Shown in pieces: positions 7,842-15,226 of a stretch of 19,977 nucleotides of DNA; position 1 is the stretch's first letter; each line of letters opens with the position of its first letter. The DNA is taken from contig JASLHL010000326.1 in assembly GCA_030152225.1 (NCBI GenBank), positions 1 to 19,977 of the forward strand, written 5' to 3'. A program made the translations under genes and the position numbers. This DNA is from Flavobacterium sp. (GTDB lineage: Bacteria > Bacteroidota > Bacteroidia > Flavobacteriales > Flavobacteriaceae). The notes under the pieces were generated by a model. The model searched no databases and was not told the origin of the DNA. It worked only from the letters and a program-made list of their open reading frames with translations.

Positions 7842-8483
7842 TTATTTTTGCTTCTTCATTTTTGCCTTAATAAACTCGAAGATAATAGGTAAAATGGAAA
7901 TAAAAATAATCAATAGGGCAATCTTAGAAAAGTTGTTTTTAACGATAGGTAAGTTTCCTAAAAAGTATCCTGCCAAAGTCAACCCCACTACCCAAATAAT
8001 CCCCCCAATCACATTGTACATCATGAAGATTCGGTAACGCATGCTTCCTACACCTGCCACAAAAGGAGCGAGCGTACGAACAATTGGGATAAAACGAGCG
8101 ATAACGATTGTGCGCTCTCCGTACTTCTCATAAAAAGCATGGGTTTTATCTAAGTGCTCTTCTTTGATGACCTGTTTGCCAAACAACCGTATTTTCGTCA
8201 TCTTCATCCCAGCTTTTCTTCCGATATAATAATTCAACGAATCACCAGAAATAGCGGCAATAAGCAAAAGTACAATAGCCAAGGTAATATCTAATTCTGT
8301 GGATTGAGCAACAAGCATTCCCGTTGCAAAAAGCAAGGAATCTCCTGGTAAAAAAGGCATGATCACAATCCCTGTTTCCACAAAAATAATCAGGAATAAA
8401 ATAACGTAAATCCAAGATCCATAATTGGCAATTAACGTATGTAAATATTGATCAATGTGAAAGATAAAATCTAATAACTCCAT
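7842..8483 (-). CDS. DedA family (VTT domain) membrane protein
   Basis: The 213-residue integral membrane protein has the DedA/SNARE-associated signatures: FVETGIVIMPFLPGDSLLFATG, then GDSLNYYIGRKAG, and YGERTIVIARFIPIVRTLAPFVAG. The E, the two glycine-aspartate motifs and the two key arginines are all present. Members of this family are proposed lipid scramblases or flippases, including undecaprenyl-phosphate and phosphatidylethanolamine recycling, and support envelope integrity and proton-motive-force homeostasis. Length and topology (about five hydrophobic segments, one re-entrant) are normal. It heads a minus-strand set with the GRAM-like and DUF695 genes. Confidence 0.92.
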   Translation of the reverse strand: MELLDFIFHIDQYLHTLIANYGSWIYVILFLIIFVETGIVIMPFLPGDSLLFATGMLVAQSTELDITLAIVLLLIAAISGDSLNYYIGRKAGMKMTKIRLFGKQVIKEEHLDKTHAFYEKYGERTIVIARFIPIVRTLAPFVAGVGSMRYRIFMMYNVIGGIIWVVGLTLAGYFLGNLPIVKNNFSKIALLIIFISILPIIFEFIKAKMKKQK

Positions 8484-8581
8484 AGTACTTTAAAGTGAGT
8501 TTAAAATTGAATTTGTTTGTCTCACAAAGATGTAAAGATTATTCTAATTTAAAAGAAAAAAAATCATTTAACAGCAAGCTA

Positions 8582-8614
8582 TTGATGTTCAGCCATTATT
8601 TTTTTGTATTTTTA
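8582..8614 (+). promoter_or_regulatory. Candidate promoter of the small membrane-protein gene
   Basis: TTG at 8582-8584 and TATTTTTA at 8607-8614 are 22 bases apart. The latter matches seven of the eight positions of TAnnTTTG. The ATG lies 25 bases further on. This is weaker than the ferredoxin promoter. Confidence 0.35.
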
Positions 8615-8639
8615 GTTCTAGTACTAAATCGAATCTGCT

Positions 8640-8882
8640 ATGTTTTCACAGCTTGTATCACTTACTACCCTCAATCCAAATCTCGCCTCACTTCAGGCGA
8701 TTACCCTAATGTTACACCTGTGTTTTCTACTGGCCTTTTTGGTTATTATCGTTCGATTTACTCGAGATTTTTTATTTTACAAGCATCCTTTTCAGCTAGC
8801 TTTCAATCGAAGAAAAGCGCCTTTGATAGTGTTGGCCATCGTTTATAGCGTAACCATGTTCGCCATTTATTTTTTGTGGTAG
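8640..8882 (+). CDS. Small two-TM membrane protein, unknown function
   Basis: The 80-residue frame encodes two hydrophobic segments (about 21-39 and 60-78) joined by a basic loop (FTRDFLFYKHPFQLAFNRRKAP). An overlapping frame at 8495-8848 gives an irregular protein with no such organisation, so this frame is preferred. Support comes from a candidate promoter 25 bases upstream and a strong bidirectional terminator 65 bases downstream, facing the converging minus-strand operon. No family is recognised. Confidence 0.55.
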   Translation: MFSQLVSLTTLNPNLASLQAITLMLHLCFLLAFLVIIVRFTRDFLFYKHPFQLAFNRRKAPLIVLAIVYSVTMFAIYFLW

Positions 8883-8892
8883 CTTTATTTAG

Positions 8893-8936
8893 GTGAGTGG
8901 TGAAAACAAATCAAAGAACAAATCACAAAGAACAAA
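8893..8936 (+). repeat. Dispersed intergenic repeat: GTGAGTGGTGA plus ATCACAAAGAACAAA
   Basis: GTGAGTGGTGA occurs at 8893-8903 and ATCACAAAGAACAAA at 8922-8936. Exact copies of both, in the same order and orientation, recur at 15227-15237 and 15273-15287. A third copy of the 11-mer is at 15033-15043. All lie outside genes. Confidence 0.65.
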
Positions 8937-8940
8937 CATA

Positions 8941-8975
8941 AAAAAAGAGGCGAATGATCATTCGCCTCTTTTTTT
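8941..8975. terminator. Strong bidirectional intrinsic terminator
   Basis: GAGGCGAATGA (8947-8957) followed at once by its exact complement TCATTCGCCTC (8958-8968) forms a 22-base perfect palindrome, flanked by six A residues and seven T residues. It lies between the plus-strand gene ending at 8882 and the minus-strand operon ending at 8985 and fits both. Confidence 0.9.
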
Positions 8976-8984
8976 ATGTCGTTT

Positions 8985-9620
8985 TTATTCTTCGTCCTCT
9001 TCGTAAAAATCGAGCCATTCCATATCTTCGGTCATGGTCTTATCAACGAACATATCCAGTTGCTCAACGTAGTCTGTCGCGAAATACACGCGTTGTGTTT
9101 TACCGATACTTTCTGACAAGCGGTACAAACGCGGTTCATGTCTATTTCTCAATTGTTGATCCACATCGTCAATAGCATACATTTTCAGCTGATTCACATC
9201 AAATCCTGCTCCACTAAACATTAAATTTAGTCGCTCAGCTGTTCCAATAAGAATATCGTTTCCTAGTGACATTTGATTTTTATCATCATCTAAATCGGTA
9301 TAATCGTGTACGCCAAATACGCGAATTCCCATTTTAGAACCGAATCGATCAAACTCTTCCAATAGGCGTTCTACTTCAAACTTATCTTTTACCACAATTA
9401 ATACACGCGTAGCGATCATATCATCGACAGGAGCTTCTACACGCTGTAAGGCTGCCATAATCAAGGTGGTTGTTTTTCCTTCTTCCTTAGGAGCAATCAG
9501 CACAAAATCTTGTCCTCCTTTAATACGTCCAAAAGCAGTCTTTTGTAATACGGTAGGTTCAACAAGTCCTTGTTCACTTAAATTTTGTTGTAAAACGGGG
9601 TGTATTTTTTTTAATTTCAT
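8985..9620 (-). CDS. One-lobed, degenerate DEAD-box helicase-like protein
   Basis: The 211-residue protein matches only the first RecA lobe of DEAD-box RNA helicases; genuine members are usually over 370 residues with a second lobe. A Q-motif-like PTVLQKTAF (22-30), GTAERL (126-131) and VYFATD (178-183, near SAT) are recognisable. The Walker A stretch is altered (APKEEGKT, with E46 in place of glycine), while G48-K49-T50 remain. The DEAD motif is replaced by D151-D152-V153-D154. The tail is acidic (FYEEDEE). ATP hydrolysis and unwinding are therefore doubtful; a binding or regulatory role is likelier. The ATG at 9620 lies one base after the stop of the response-regulator gene, implying translational coupling. 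A TTG at 9635 is a poorer start. Confidence 0.75.
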   Translation of the reverse strand: MKLKKIHPVLQQNLSEQGLVEPTVLQKTAFGRIKGGQDFVLIAPKEEGKTTTLIMAALQRVEAPVDDMIATRVLIVVKDKFEVERLLEEFDRFGSKMGIRVFGVHDYTDLDDDKNQMSLGNDILIGTAERLNLMFSGAGFDVNQLKMYAIDDVDQQLRNRHEPRLYRLSESIGKTQRVYFATDYVEQLDMFVDKTMTEDMEWLDFYEEDEE

Positions 9621-9621
9621 C

Positions 9622-10794
9622 TTATTTTGTAGCAAATAGCTTTACGTCTTCTAATGTTACTTCTTTCTCTCCTAAAATAATTAATCGCTCCAGTACATTG
9701 CGCAGCTCGCGTATATTGCCACTCCAATCGTATTCTTGCAATAAAGCAACGGCTTCTGGTGTAAACTTTTTGGGAGCGGTTCCTTGTTCCGCAGCAATTT
9801 GTTTGACAAAATGCTCCAGCAACAAAGGTATGTCATCTCGACGATCATTCAAAGCGGGTACTTTAATTAGAATTACCGCTAATCGATGGTATAAATCCTC
9901 CCTAAAACGCCCTGCTTCAATTTCTTTACGCAAATCTTTATTGGTTGCCGCCAAGACGCGAACATCTATTTTTTGATCTTTTTCTGCTCCTACACGAGTA
10001 ATGACATTTTCCTGTAATGCGCGCAATACTTTCGCTTGAGCAGACAGACTCATATCTCCTATTTCATCTAAAAAAATCGTGCCTTTATCCGCTAATTCAA
10101 ACTTTCCTGGTCGATCCTTGACAGCCGAAGTAAATGCTCCTTTTACGTGACCAAACAATTCACTTTCGATCAGTTCTGCGGGGATAGCCGCACAGTTTAC
10201 TTCAATCAACGGTTTGGATGCACGTTGACTTTGGGCATGAATTTGATGAGCTACCAATTCTTTTCCAGTACCATTAGGTCCCGTTATCAATACACGAGCT
10301 TCGGTTGGCGCCACCTTTTCAATCATCGCAGTGATTTGTAGAATAGATTCACTTTGTCCAATAATCTCATACTTTTTAGAAACCTTTTTCTTTAAAATCG
10401 TATTTTCCACCACCAATTTACTCTTGTCTAATGCATTGCGCACTGTGGTCAATAAACGATTCAAATCAGGTGGTTTAGAGATGTAATCATACGCGCCTAA
10501 TTTCATTGTATTAATCGCTGTTTCCAAATCTCCATGCCCCGAAATCATCACAAAAACGGTTTCGGGTTTAATCTTCTTTGCTTCGACAAGCAATTCATCA
10601 CCACTCATTTTTGGCATTTTAATATCCGAAATCACCAAGTCATAATCTTCTTGGGTAATCATTTGTAGCCCTTCTGCTCCATCCTCAGCACCGTCCACCT
10701 TGTATTCTGGAGATTCTTCCTCTAAAATGCGGATTAAGACACGGCGAATAGCCGCTTCATCTTCGACAATTAAAATCTTGGATTCTTTACTCAT
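9622..10794 (-). CDS. NtrC-type response regulator (REC + sigma-54 AAA+) lacking a DNA-binding domain
   Basis: The 390-residue protein has a receiver domain (about 5-120) with D12, phospho-acceptor D57, S85 and K107. A sigma-54-interacting AAA+ domain follows: Walker A G172-K178 (GPNGTGK), the sigma-54 contact loop GAFTSA (219-224), Walker B (239-244, GTIFLDE) and FREDLYHRL near the arginine finger. The chain ends at LEDVKLFATK, just after the AAA+ lid. The Fis-type helix-turn-helix that normally adds 50-80 residues is missing, and the stop is a clean TAA. It may activate sigma-54 promoters from solution or through a partner. MSKESKILIVED at 10794 is the natural start; 10833 would add 13 residues and overlap the permease gene. 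No histidine kinase is in the window. Confidence 0.9.
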   Translation of the reverse strand: MSKESKILIVEDEAAIRRVLIRILEEESPEYKVDGAEDGAEGLQMITQEDYDLVISDIKMPKMSGDELLVEAKKIKPETVFVMISGHGDLETAINTMKLGAYDYISKPPDLNRLLTTVRNALDKSKLVVENTILKKKVSKKYEIIGQSESILQITAMIEKVAPTEARVLITGPNGTGKELVAHQIHAQSQRASKPLIEVNCAAIPAELIESELFGHVKGAFTSAVKDRPGKFELADKGTIFLDEIGDMSLSAQAKVLRALQENVITRVGAEKDQKIDVRVLAATNKDLRKEIEAGRFREDLYHRLAVILIKVPALNDRRDDIPLLLEHFVKQIAAEQGTAPKKFTPEAVALLQEYDWSGNIRELRNVLERLIILGEKEVTLEDVKLFATK

Positions 10795-10817
10795 AACTTC
10801 TGTTTTAGAAAGGGGTC

Positions 10818-12122
10818 TTAATATTTCAGCCATTTATACAGTTCCTTCCACGAAGGACGCTTTCCATACATGAGAATACCAATTCGATATATTTTTGCTG
10901 CAAACCATACCGTTAAGATAAAAGTTCCAAACAACAAAACCATCGAAACAAGGATCTGCCAAATGGGAACACCAAACGGAATACGCATTAACATGACAAT
11001 AGGTGAAGTAAATGGAATCATGGAAAATACAGTAGCTACTGTTCCATGTGGATCCTTAATTACAGTAAAAAAGCCAATATAAACCCCTAACATCAAAGGT
11101 AACATCACGGGAAATAAAAACTGTTGTGTATCTGTTTCATTGTCCACTGCGGCACCAATTGCGGCATATAGTGAGCTATATAAAAAATATCCGCCTATAA
11201 AAAAGATAATAAAATACACAAACCAAGACAACAAAGGCAAACTCATGATTTCCGTTATATAATTTTGGATATCACTCATCATACTTGGATCCATCGTTGT
11301 TGCCATTTGAGCTGCTTCTAAATTCGCCCCTCCAGCATTCAGTCCAAAAACAGAAGTTGCAACGAGCATTAAAATTCCTCCCACAACTCCCCAAATTAAA
11401 AACTGTAGTAATCCAGCCATAGAAGTACCAATTATCTTGCCCATCATCAATTGAAAGGGTTTTACAGAAGAAATAATTACTTCGATAATTCGATTTGTTT
11501 TTTCTTCAATAACTGAGCGCATCACCATATTTCCATAAATAATAATGAACATCATGATACAATATCCAAAGAGTGAACCAATAAAAATCTTGATTTCATT
11601 CAGTCCTTTTACGGTTTGCTCGCCCGAGGCTTTCTCCAAATGCAAATTAACCGAAGCTTGATTGTCTTTGATTACCTGAGGGTCAATTCCTTTTTCGATT
11701 AAATTTAAACTCGATACTTTATTTTCAATGATCGATTCGATTTTACCGATAAAAGCAATTCCTGGACTTTCGTTCGAGATATAGTAAATCGAATTTTCAT
11801 ACGCTGCTAGTTGTTCTTGCTTTGGGATATATAGAAGTCCGTCATATTTTTCGGCTAATACACTATCCTTTAACGTTTCAATTGAAACAGTCGATAAGTT
11901 TTTATATTCGTATTCCTCTGAATTCTCAAAATCACGGCTAAAGATACCGCTCTCATCGTGCATAGCGATTACTTTCGTTGTTGACTTCATGGTACTTAAA
12001 AATCCAATGAGCACCGCAATTCCCACAAAGAAAAGCGGAGCTAAAAAAGTCATGACAATAAAAGCTTTATTGCGTGCTTTTGCGATAAATTCTCTTTTTA
12101 TAATTAGTTTTAAAACACTCAT
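10818..12122 (-). CDS. ABC-2 type transporter permease (NatB-like)
   Basis: The 434-residue inner-membrane protein has a first membrane span at about 20-42, an extracytoplasmic region of roughly 150 residues, and then five or six clustered spans from about 188 to 415. This is the layout of NatB/YhaP-type ABC-2 export permeases. KTNRIIEVIISSVKPFQLMMGKIIG (about 208-232) is the conserved cytoplasmic coupling segment of this group. It starts two bases after the stop of the ATPase gene, so the two make one exporter. NatAB pumps sodium in Bacillus; other members export peptides or unknown compounds, and the substrate here cannot be read from sequence. Confidence 0.9.
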   Translation of the reverse strand: MSVLKLIIKREFIAKARNKAFIVMTFLAPLFFVGIAVLIGFLSTMKSTTKVIAMHDESGIFSRDFENSEEYEYKNLSTVSIETLKDSVLAEKYDGLLYIPKQEQLAAYENSIYYISNESPGIAFIGKIESIIENKVSSLNLIEKGIDPQVIKDNQASVNLHLEKASGEQTVKGLNEIKIFIGSLFGYCIMMFIIIYGNMVMRSVIEEKTNRIIEVIISSVKPFQLMMGKIIGTSMAGLLQFLIWGVVGGILMLVATSVFGLNAGGANLEAAQMATTMDPSMMSDIQNYITEIMSLPLLSWFVYFIIFFIGGYFLYSSLYAAIGAAVDNETDTQQFLFPVMLPLMLGVYIGFFTVIKDPHGTVATVFSMIPFTSPIVMLMRIPFGVPIWQILVSMVLLFGTFILTVWFAAKIYRIGILMYGKRPSWKELYKWLKY

Positions 12123-12124
12123 AC

Positions 12125-13045
12125 CTATTTGCTTACTGTTTGAATAAAAATATCATTTGCCGTTGGCAATTTTTCTACAAAATGAGTGACTTGTCCATTG
12201 TTTGACAAAATATGCAATAACTCATTAGGCATCGCCTGACCTAAATCAACCTCCAATTGTAATTCGTCATTTAAAGACTTAAACGAAGTTGGTTGTACAG
12301 TAAATTTTTGAGATAATTCAAACATCAATCGATGTACATCACTAGATAAAATTCCCACTTGATACAAATTGGTTCGAAAATCTCGTTTCACATCTACTAA
12401 ACGCCCTTCGATTAATTTATTTGATTTATGAATCAAAGCAATATAATCACACATTTCCTCTACACTTTCCATGCGGTGAGTAGAAAAGATAATCGTAGCT
12501 CCTTTTTCTTTGAGTTCTAGGATTTCGTCTTTAATAATATTGGCGTTAACGGGGTCGAAACCAGAGAAAGGTTCATCAAAGATCAGCAGCTTGGGTTTGT
12601 GTAATACGGTTACGACAAACTGTATTTTTTGCGCCATTCCTTTCGAAAGCTCCTGAATTTTTTTATTCCACCATCCTTTGATCTCGAGTTTATCAAACCA
12701 ATAGTCGAGCTGTTCTTTTGCTTCCGCTTTGCTCAATCCTTTCAATTGGGCTAAATACAAGGCTTGTTCACCTACTTTCATGGTTTTATACAATCCGCGT
12801 TCTTCGGGCATATAACCAATGTCCTTAATGTGATGAGGACTCAAGGGCTGTCCATCCAGTAGCACTTGTCCTTGATCGGGGTAGGTGATTTGGTTGATGA
12901 TTCGGATGAGGGATGTTTTCCCAGCTCCATTTGGTCCTAATAGACCGTATACAGATCCTTTTGGAATAGTGAGCGAAACATTATTTAAAGCTATTTTGTC
13001 AGAATATCTTTTTTCTACATTTTTAACTTCTAAGATAGGTTGCAT
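12125..13045 (-). CDS. ABC transporter ATP-binding protein (NatA-like)
   Basis: The 306-residue cytoplasmic ATPase has Walker A G37-T44 (GPNGAGKT), a YMPEERGLY segment (78-86) where the Q-loop normally sits, the signature LSKGMAQ (133-139), Walker B LLIFDE (153-158) and H190. About 90 C-terminal residues resemble the accessory domain common in NatA-type ATPases. All catalytic residues are present, although the usual Q-loop glutamine is not, as is frequent in NatA relatives. The ATG at 13045 (MQPILEVKNV) is used; the TTG one codon before is unnecessary. It is the first gene of the four-gene operon running to 8985. Confidence 0.92.
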   Translation of the reverse strand: MQPILEVKNVEKRYSDKIALNNVSLTIPKGSVYGLLGPNGAGKTSLIRIINQITYPDQGQVLLDGQPLSPHHIKDIGYMPEERGLYKTMKVGEQALYLAQLKGLSKAEAKEQLDYWFDKLEIKGWWNKKIQELSKGMAQKIQFVVTVLHKPKLLIFDEPFSGFDPVNANIIKDEILELKEKGATIIFSTHRMESVEEMCDYIALIHKSNKLIEGRLVDVKRDFRTNLYQVGILSSDVHRLMFELSQKFTVQPTSFKSLNDELQLEVDLGQAMPNELLHILSNNGQVTHFVEKLPTANDIFIQTVSK

Positions 13046-13131
13046 CAATCGATCTTTTATATTTCTTGTAAAAATAAATCATTTATTTCAACTTGCGAAG
13101 TACAAGGTATATTTTGATTACAAATAGGCAT

Positions 13132-13170
13132 AAAAAAACCCAACCTTATATTACTATAAGGTTGGGAAAA
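13132..13170 (-). terminator. Intrinsic terminator of the grpE-dnaJ operon
   Basis: CCCAACCTTATA (13139-13150) and TATAAGGTTGGG (13155-13166) form a 12-bp stem with a TTAC loop. Read on the minus strand, the stem is followed by seven T residues. It lies 69 bases beyond the dnaJ stop and before the ABC operon start region. Confidence 0.85.
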
Positions 13171-13235
13171 ATTGCTATGAAAAAGAAAATCCACTGTTTA
13201 ATAAGTGTGCATCAAATGTATGACTTCTTTTCTAA

Positions 13236-14372
13236 TTACGAAAACATTTCTTTGACTTTTTCAAAAAAAGATTTATCTCCCTTACCAGGAGACGGTTTAA
13301 AGTTGCCATCTTCTTCCATTTTCTCAAAGAATTCTTTCTGTTCTTTTGTGAGTTTTTTCGGTGTCCATACGTTCACGTGCACCAATAAATCACCACTACC
13401 ATAACTATTTAAGTGCGGTAATCCTTTACCTCTCAATCGGAGAATTTTTCCAGATTGAATGCCCTCTTCTAATTTGATGCGCACATTGCCTGTTACGGTA
13501 TAAATTTCTTTATTTCCACCTAAAGCGGCTTCAGAGAAGCTGATATAAAGATCATAATGTAGATTATCACCCTCTCTTTTTAAAGATTCGTGTTCTAATT
13601 CTTCAATCACAACCAATAGATCTCCAGCTACGCTATTGTTTCCTGGCGCTTCGTTTCCTTTGCCTGCCACTTTCAACTGCATACCTTCAGATACTCCTGC
13701 TGGAATTTTGATTGAAACAGTTTCCTCCTGTGCAATCATTCCTTCTGCATCCGAACCTGCTGGTTTTTGATCAATCATTTGTCCTGTACCTTGACACGTA
13801 TGACACGGTGATGCCGTTTGCATACGACCAAATACCGTATTGGCTATTTTGGTTACTTGTCCAGATCCATTACAAGTTGCACAGGTCTTATAAGTAACTC
13901 CTGCTGCTTTTATTTTGCGTTTTACTTTAACTTTCTTCTCTACACCATTAGCGATGTCCTCTAGTGTTAGTTTAACTTTAATACGCAAACTAGTTCCTTT
14001 GGCTCTACGTTGACCGCCACCGCCGCCACCGCCGCCAAAACCGCCGAAACCACCAAAACCGCCACCGCCAAAAGCACTACCGAAAATATCTCCAAATTGA
14101 CTGAAGATATCATCCATATTCATATGACCGCCGCCAAAGCCACCACCACCTTCAAAAGCAGCATGTCCGTATTGGTCATAACGCGCTTTCTTATCTGGAT
14201 CACTTAATACTTCATATGCTTCTGCTGCTTCCTTGAATTTCTCCTCTGCTTCTTTATCACCAGGATTCTTATCTGGGTGAAATTCAATGGCCTTTTTACG
14301 GTATGCCTTTTTAATGGCAGCAGCATCTGCTCCTTTATCGATACCTAATATTTCGTAATAATCTTTCTTCAT
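13236..14372 (-). CDS. dnaJ: Chaperone protein DnaJ, reduced zinc domain
   Basis: The 378-residue co-chaperone stimulates DnaK's ATPase and delivers unfolded clients. The J domain (1-70) has HPD at 32-34. A glycine- and phenylalanine-rich linker follows (74-120), with an almost pure glycine run at 113-120. The cysteine-rich domain has only two CxxCxGxG motifs, C164-C167 and C190-C193, where classical DnaJ has four. They match motifs II and III, zinc centre II, while centre I (motifs I and IV) is gone. The C-terminal substrate domains (about 215-345) look complete. From memory, other flavobacterial DnaJ proteins share this reduction, so it is likely a lineage trait rather than damage. It lies 43 bases downstream of grpE. 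Confidence 0.95.
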   Translation of the reverse strand: MKKDYYEILGIDKGADAAAIKKAYRKKAIEFHPDKNPGDKEAEEKFKEAAEAYEVLSDPDKKARYDQYGHAAFEGGGGFGGGHMNMDDIFSQFGDIFGSAFGGGGFGGFGGFGGGGGGGGQRRAKGTSLRIKVKLTLEDIANGVEKKVKVKRKIKAAGVTYKTCATCNGSGQVTKIANTVFGRMQTASPCHTCQGTGQMIDQKPAGSDAEGMIAQEETVSIKIPAGVSEGMQLKVAGKGNEAPGNNSVAGDLLVVIEELEHESLKREGDNLHYDLYISFSEAALGGNKEIYTVTGNVRIKLEEGIQSGKILRLRGKGLPHLNSYGSGDLLVHVNVWTPKKLTKEQKEFFEKMEEDGNFKPSPGKGDKSFFEKVKEMFS

Positions 14373-14415
14373 TTGGATTCTGAGTTTCTATTAATAAATT
14401 GGTCTACACATCTGT

Positions 14416-14949
14416 TTATTGACCAATAACAACTTTAGGAAAACGAATAACTTTATCGCCTAGTTTATATCCCTTTTCTACAACATCCACTACTTTTCCT
14501 TTTAAGTCATCTCCCGCAGGAATTTGTGTGATCGCTTCTGATATATCTGCATTAAAGGCATCGCCACTTTGAATCGCTACTTCCTCTAATCCTTTTGCTG
14601 CCAAGGTATCGATCAACTTTGTCGAAATTAAACGTACACCTGTCAGGTGTTCGCTTTCTCCTTGTTTTTCTAATTCCAATAAAGCACGACCAAAATCATC
14701 CAAAATAGGGAGCATTGCTGACATAACTTCCTCATTTGCTGTTTTAAACAACTCTAAACGCTCTTTTGAAGTACGGCGTTTGTAATTCTCAAACTCTGCA
14801 AATAAACGCAAATACTTATCTTTCTCTTCTGCTATTTTAGCATTTAACACCTCTTCTACAGATGCTGTCTCTGTCGTTGTCGTCTCAGTTTCTTGCGTAT
14901 TTTCCGCTGTTACCTCTACTTCTTCCTTGTTTATATCTTTATTTTCCAT
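14416..14949 (-). CDS. grpE: Nucleotide exchange factor GrpE
   Basis: The 177-residue protein releases ADP from DnaK and completes the chaperone cycle with DnaJ. An acidic, threonine-rich N-terminal tail (1-30) leads into a long helix. FAEFENYKRRTSKERLEL is the hallmark GrpE helix segment. The beta-domain has GVRLISTKLIDTLAAKGLEEV, then DAFNADISEAI and GYKLGDKVIRFPKVVIG at the C-terminus. Length is normal. It is the promoter-proximal gene of grpE-dnaJ; dnaK is not in the window. An unusual dyad and a sigma-54-like sequence lie within 80 bases upstream. Confidence 0.95.
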   Translation of the reverse strand: MENKDINKEEVEVTAENTQETETTTTETASVEEVLNAKIAEEKDKYLRLFAEFENYKRRTSKERLELFKTANEEVMSAMLPILDDFGRALLELEKQGESEHLTGVRLISTKLIDTLAAKGLEEVAIQSGDAFNADISEAITQIPAGDDLKGKVVDVVEKGYKLGDKVIRFPKVVIGQ

Positions 14950-14983
14950 ACTGCTTTCCTAAATTATTTATTGCTTTCTCTTA

Positions 14984-15027
14984 ATCAAATCCTTTGCCAA
15001 CTGTTTATTTATGCCATAATGACAGTT
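14984..15027 (-). promoter_or_regulatory. Sigma-54-like promoter candidate and dyad upstream of grpE
   Basis: On the minus strand TTGGCA, six bases, then TTGAT (15000-14984) resembles the sigma-54 consensus TGGCAC-N5-TTGCA. The GG and the -12 G have the correct ten-base spacing, but the -12 element reads GA instead of GC. The ATG lies 34 bases downstream. Immediately upstream is the dyad AACTGT-N17-ACAGTT (14999-15027), which could bind a dimeric activator. No good TAnnTTTG element was seen here. This is pattern matching only. Confidence 0.35.
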
Positions 15028-15032
15028 TTTTG

Positions 15033-15102
15033 GTGAGTGGTGAAGAGTAGAGATTGGAGAAGGGTGAATGGTGAACTGTAAACTAAACCGTGAACTGTAT
15101 AG
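15033..15102 (+). repeat. Degenerate heptamer-phased repeat
   Basis: From 15033 the sequence can be read as ten heptamers beginning GTGAGTG, GTGAAGA, GTAGAGA, and ending CGTGAAC, TGTATAG. Shifted in phase, the right part gives AACTGTA, AACCGTG, AACTGTA, the same family as 18904-18935 and the minus strand of 3261-3300. It starts with the 11-mer GTGAGTGGTGA that recurs at 8893 and 15227. Confidence 0.55.
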
Positions 15103-15108
15103 ATTGAC

Positions 15109-15153
15109 TGATGCGATGCTTCCTTCGTCAGCATGACAAGGTTGTACCATTCA
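15109..15153 (-). repeat. Dispersed intergenic module, copy A
   Basis: On the minus strand the core reads TTGTCATGCTGACGAAGG followed by AAGCATCGCATCA. I recognise this CATGCTGACGAAGGAAGCATC type from intergenic DNA of many Bacteroidota. A related copy lies in the opposite orientation 32 bases away. Confidence 0.6.
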
Positions 15154-15184
15154 TTTTTATAATAAAGATAACTTTCTTACTATT

Positions 15185-15226
15185 GACGGTGTCCTGAGGG
15201 AACGAAGGGTCGCATCCTAGATATTC
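15185..15226 (+). repeat. Dispersed intergenic module, copy B, inverted to A
   Basis: The plus strand reads GTGTCCTGAGGGAACGAAGG followed by GTCGCATCC, a divergent relative of the minus-strand module at 15109-15153. Being inverted, the pair could fold into an imperfect stem around a loop of 30-odd bases. A GTGAGTGGTGA repeat begins immediately after it at 15227. Confidence 0.55.

Noticed and set aside
8495..8848. 117-residue plus-strand frame overlapping the small membrane-protein gene
   Set aside because: It has no coherent hydrophobic organisation or motif; the overlapping 80-residue frame at 8640 has two clean membrane segments and a promoter candidate.
13093..13404. 103-residue plus-strand frame
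   Set aside because: It runs through the dnaJ terminator and the 3' end of dnaJ in antisense; no motif or promoter.
13980..14160. Repetitive GC-rich CCGCCA/CCACCG stretch
   Set aside because: This is the codon pattern of the glycine-rich linker of DnaJ, not an intergenic repeat or CRISPR.
14968..15150. 60-residue minus-strand frame beginning MVQPCHADEGSIAS
   Set aside because: It is the translation of the dispersed intergenic module and the heptamer-phased repeat; this kind of peptide is a common false prediction in repeat-rich intergenic DNA.
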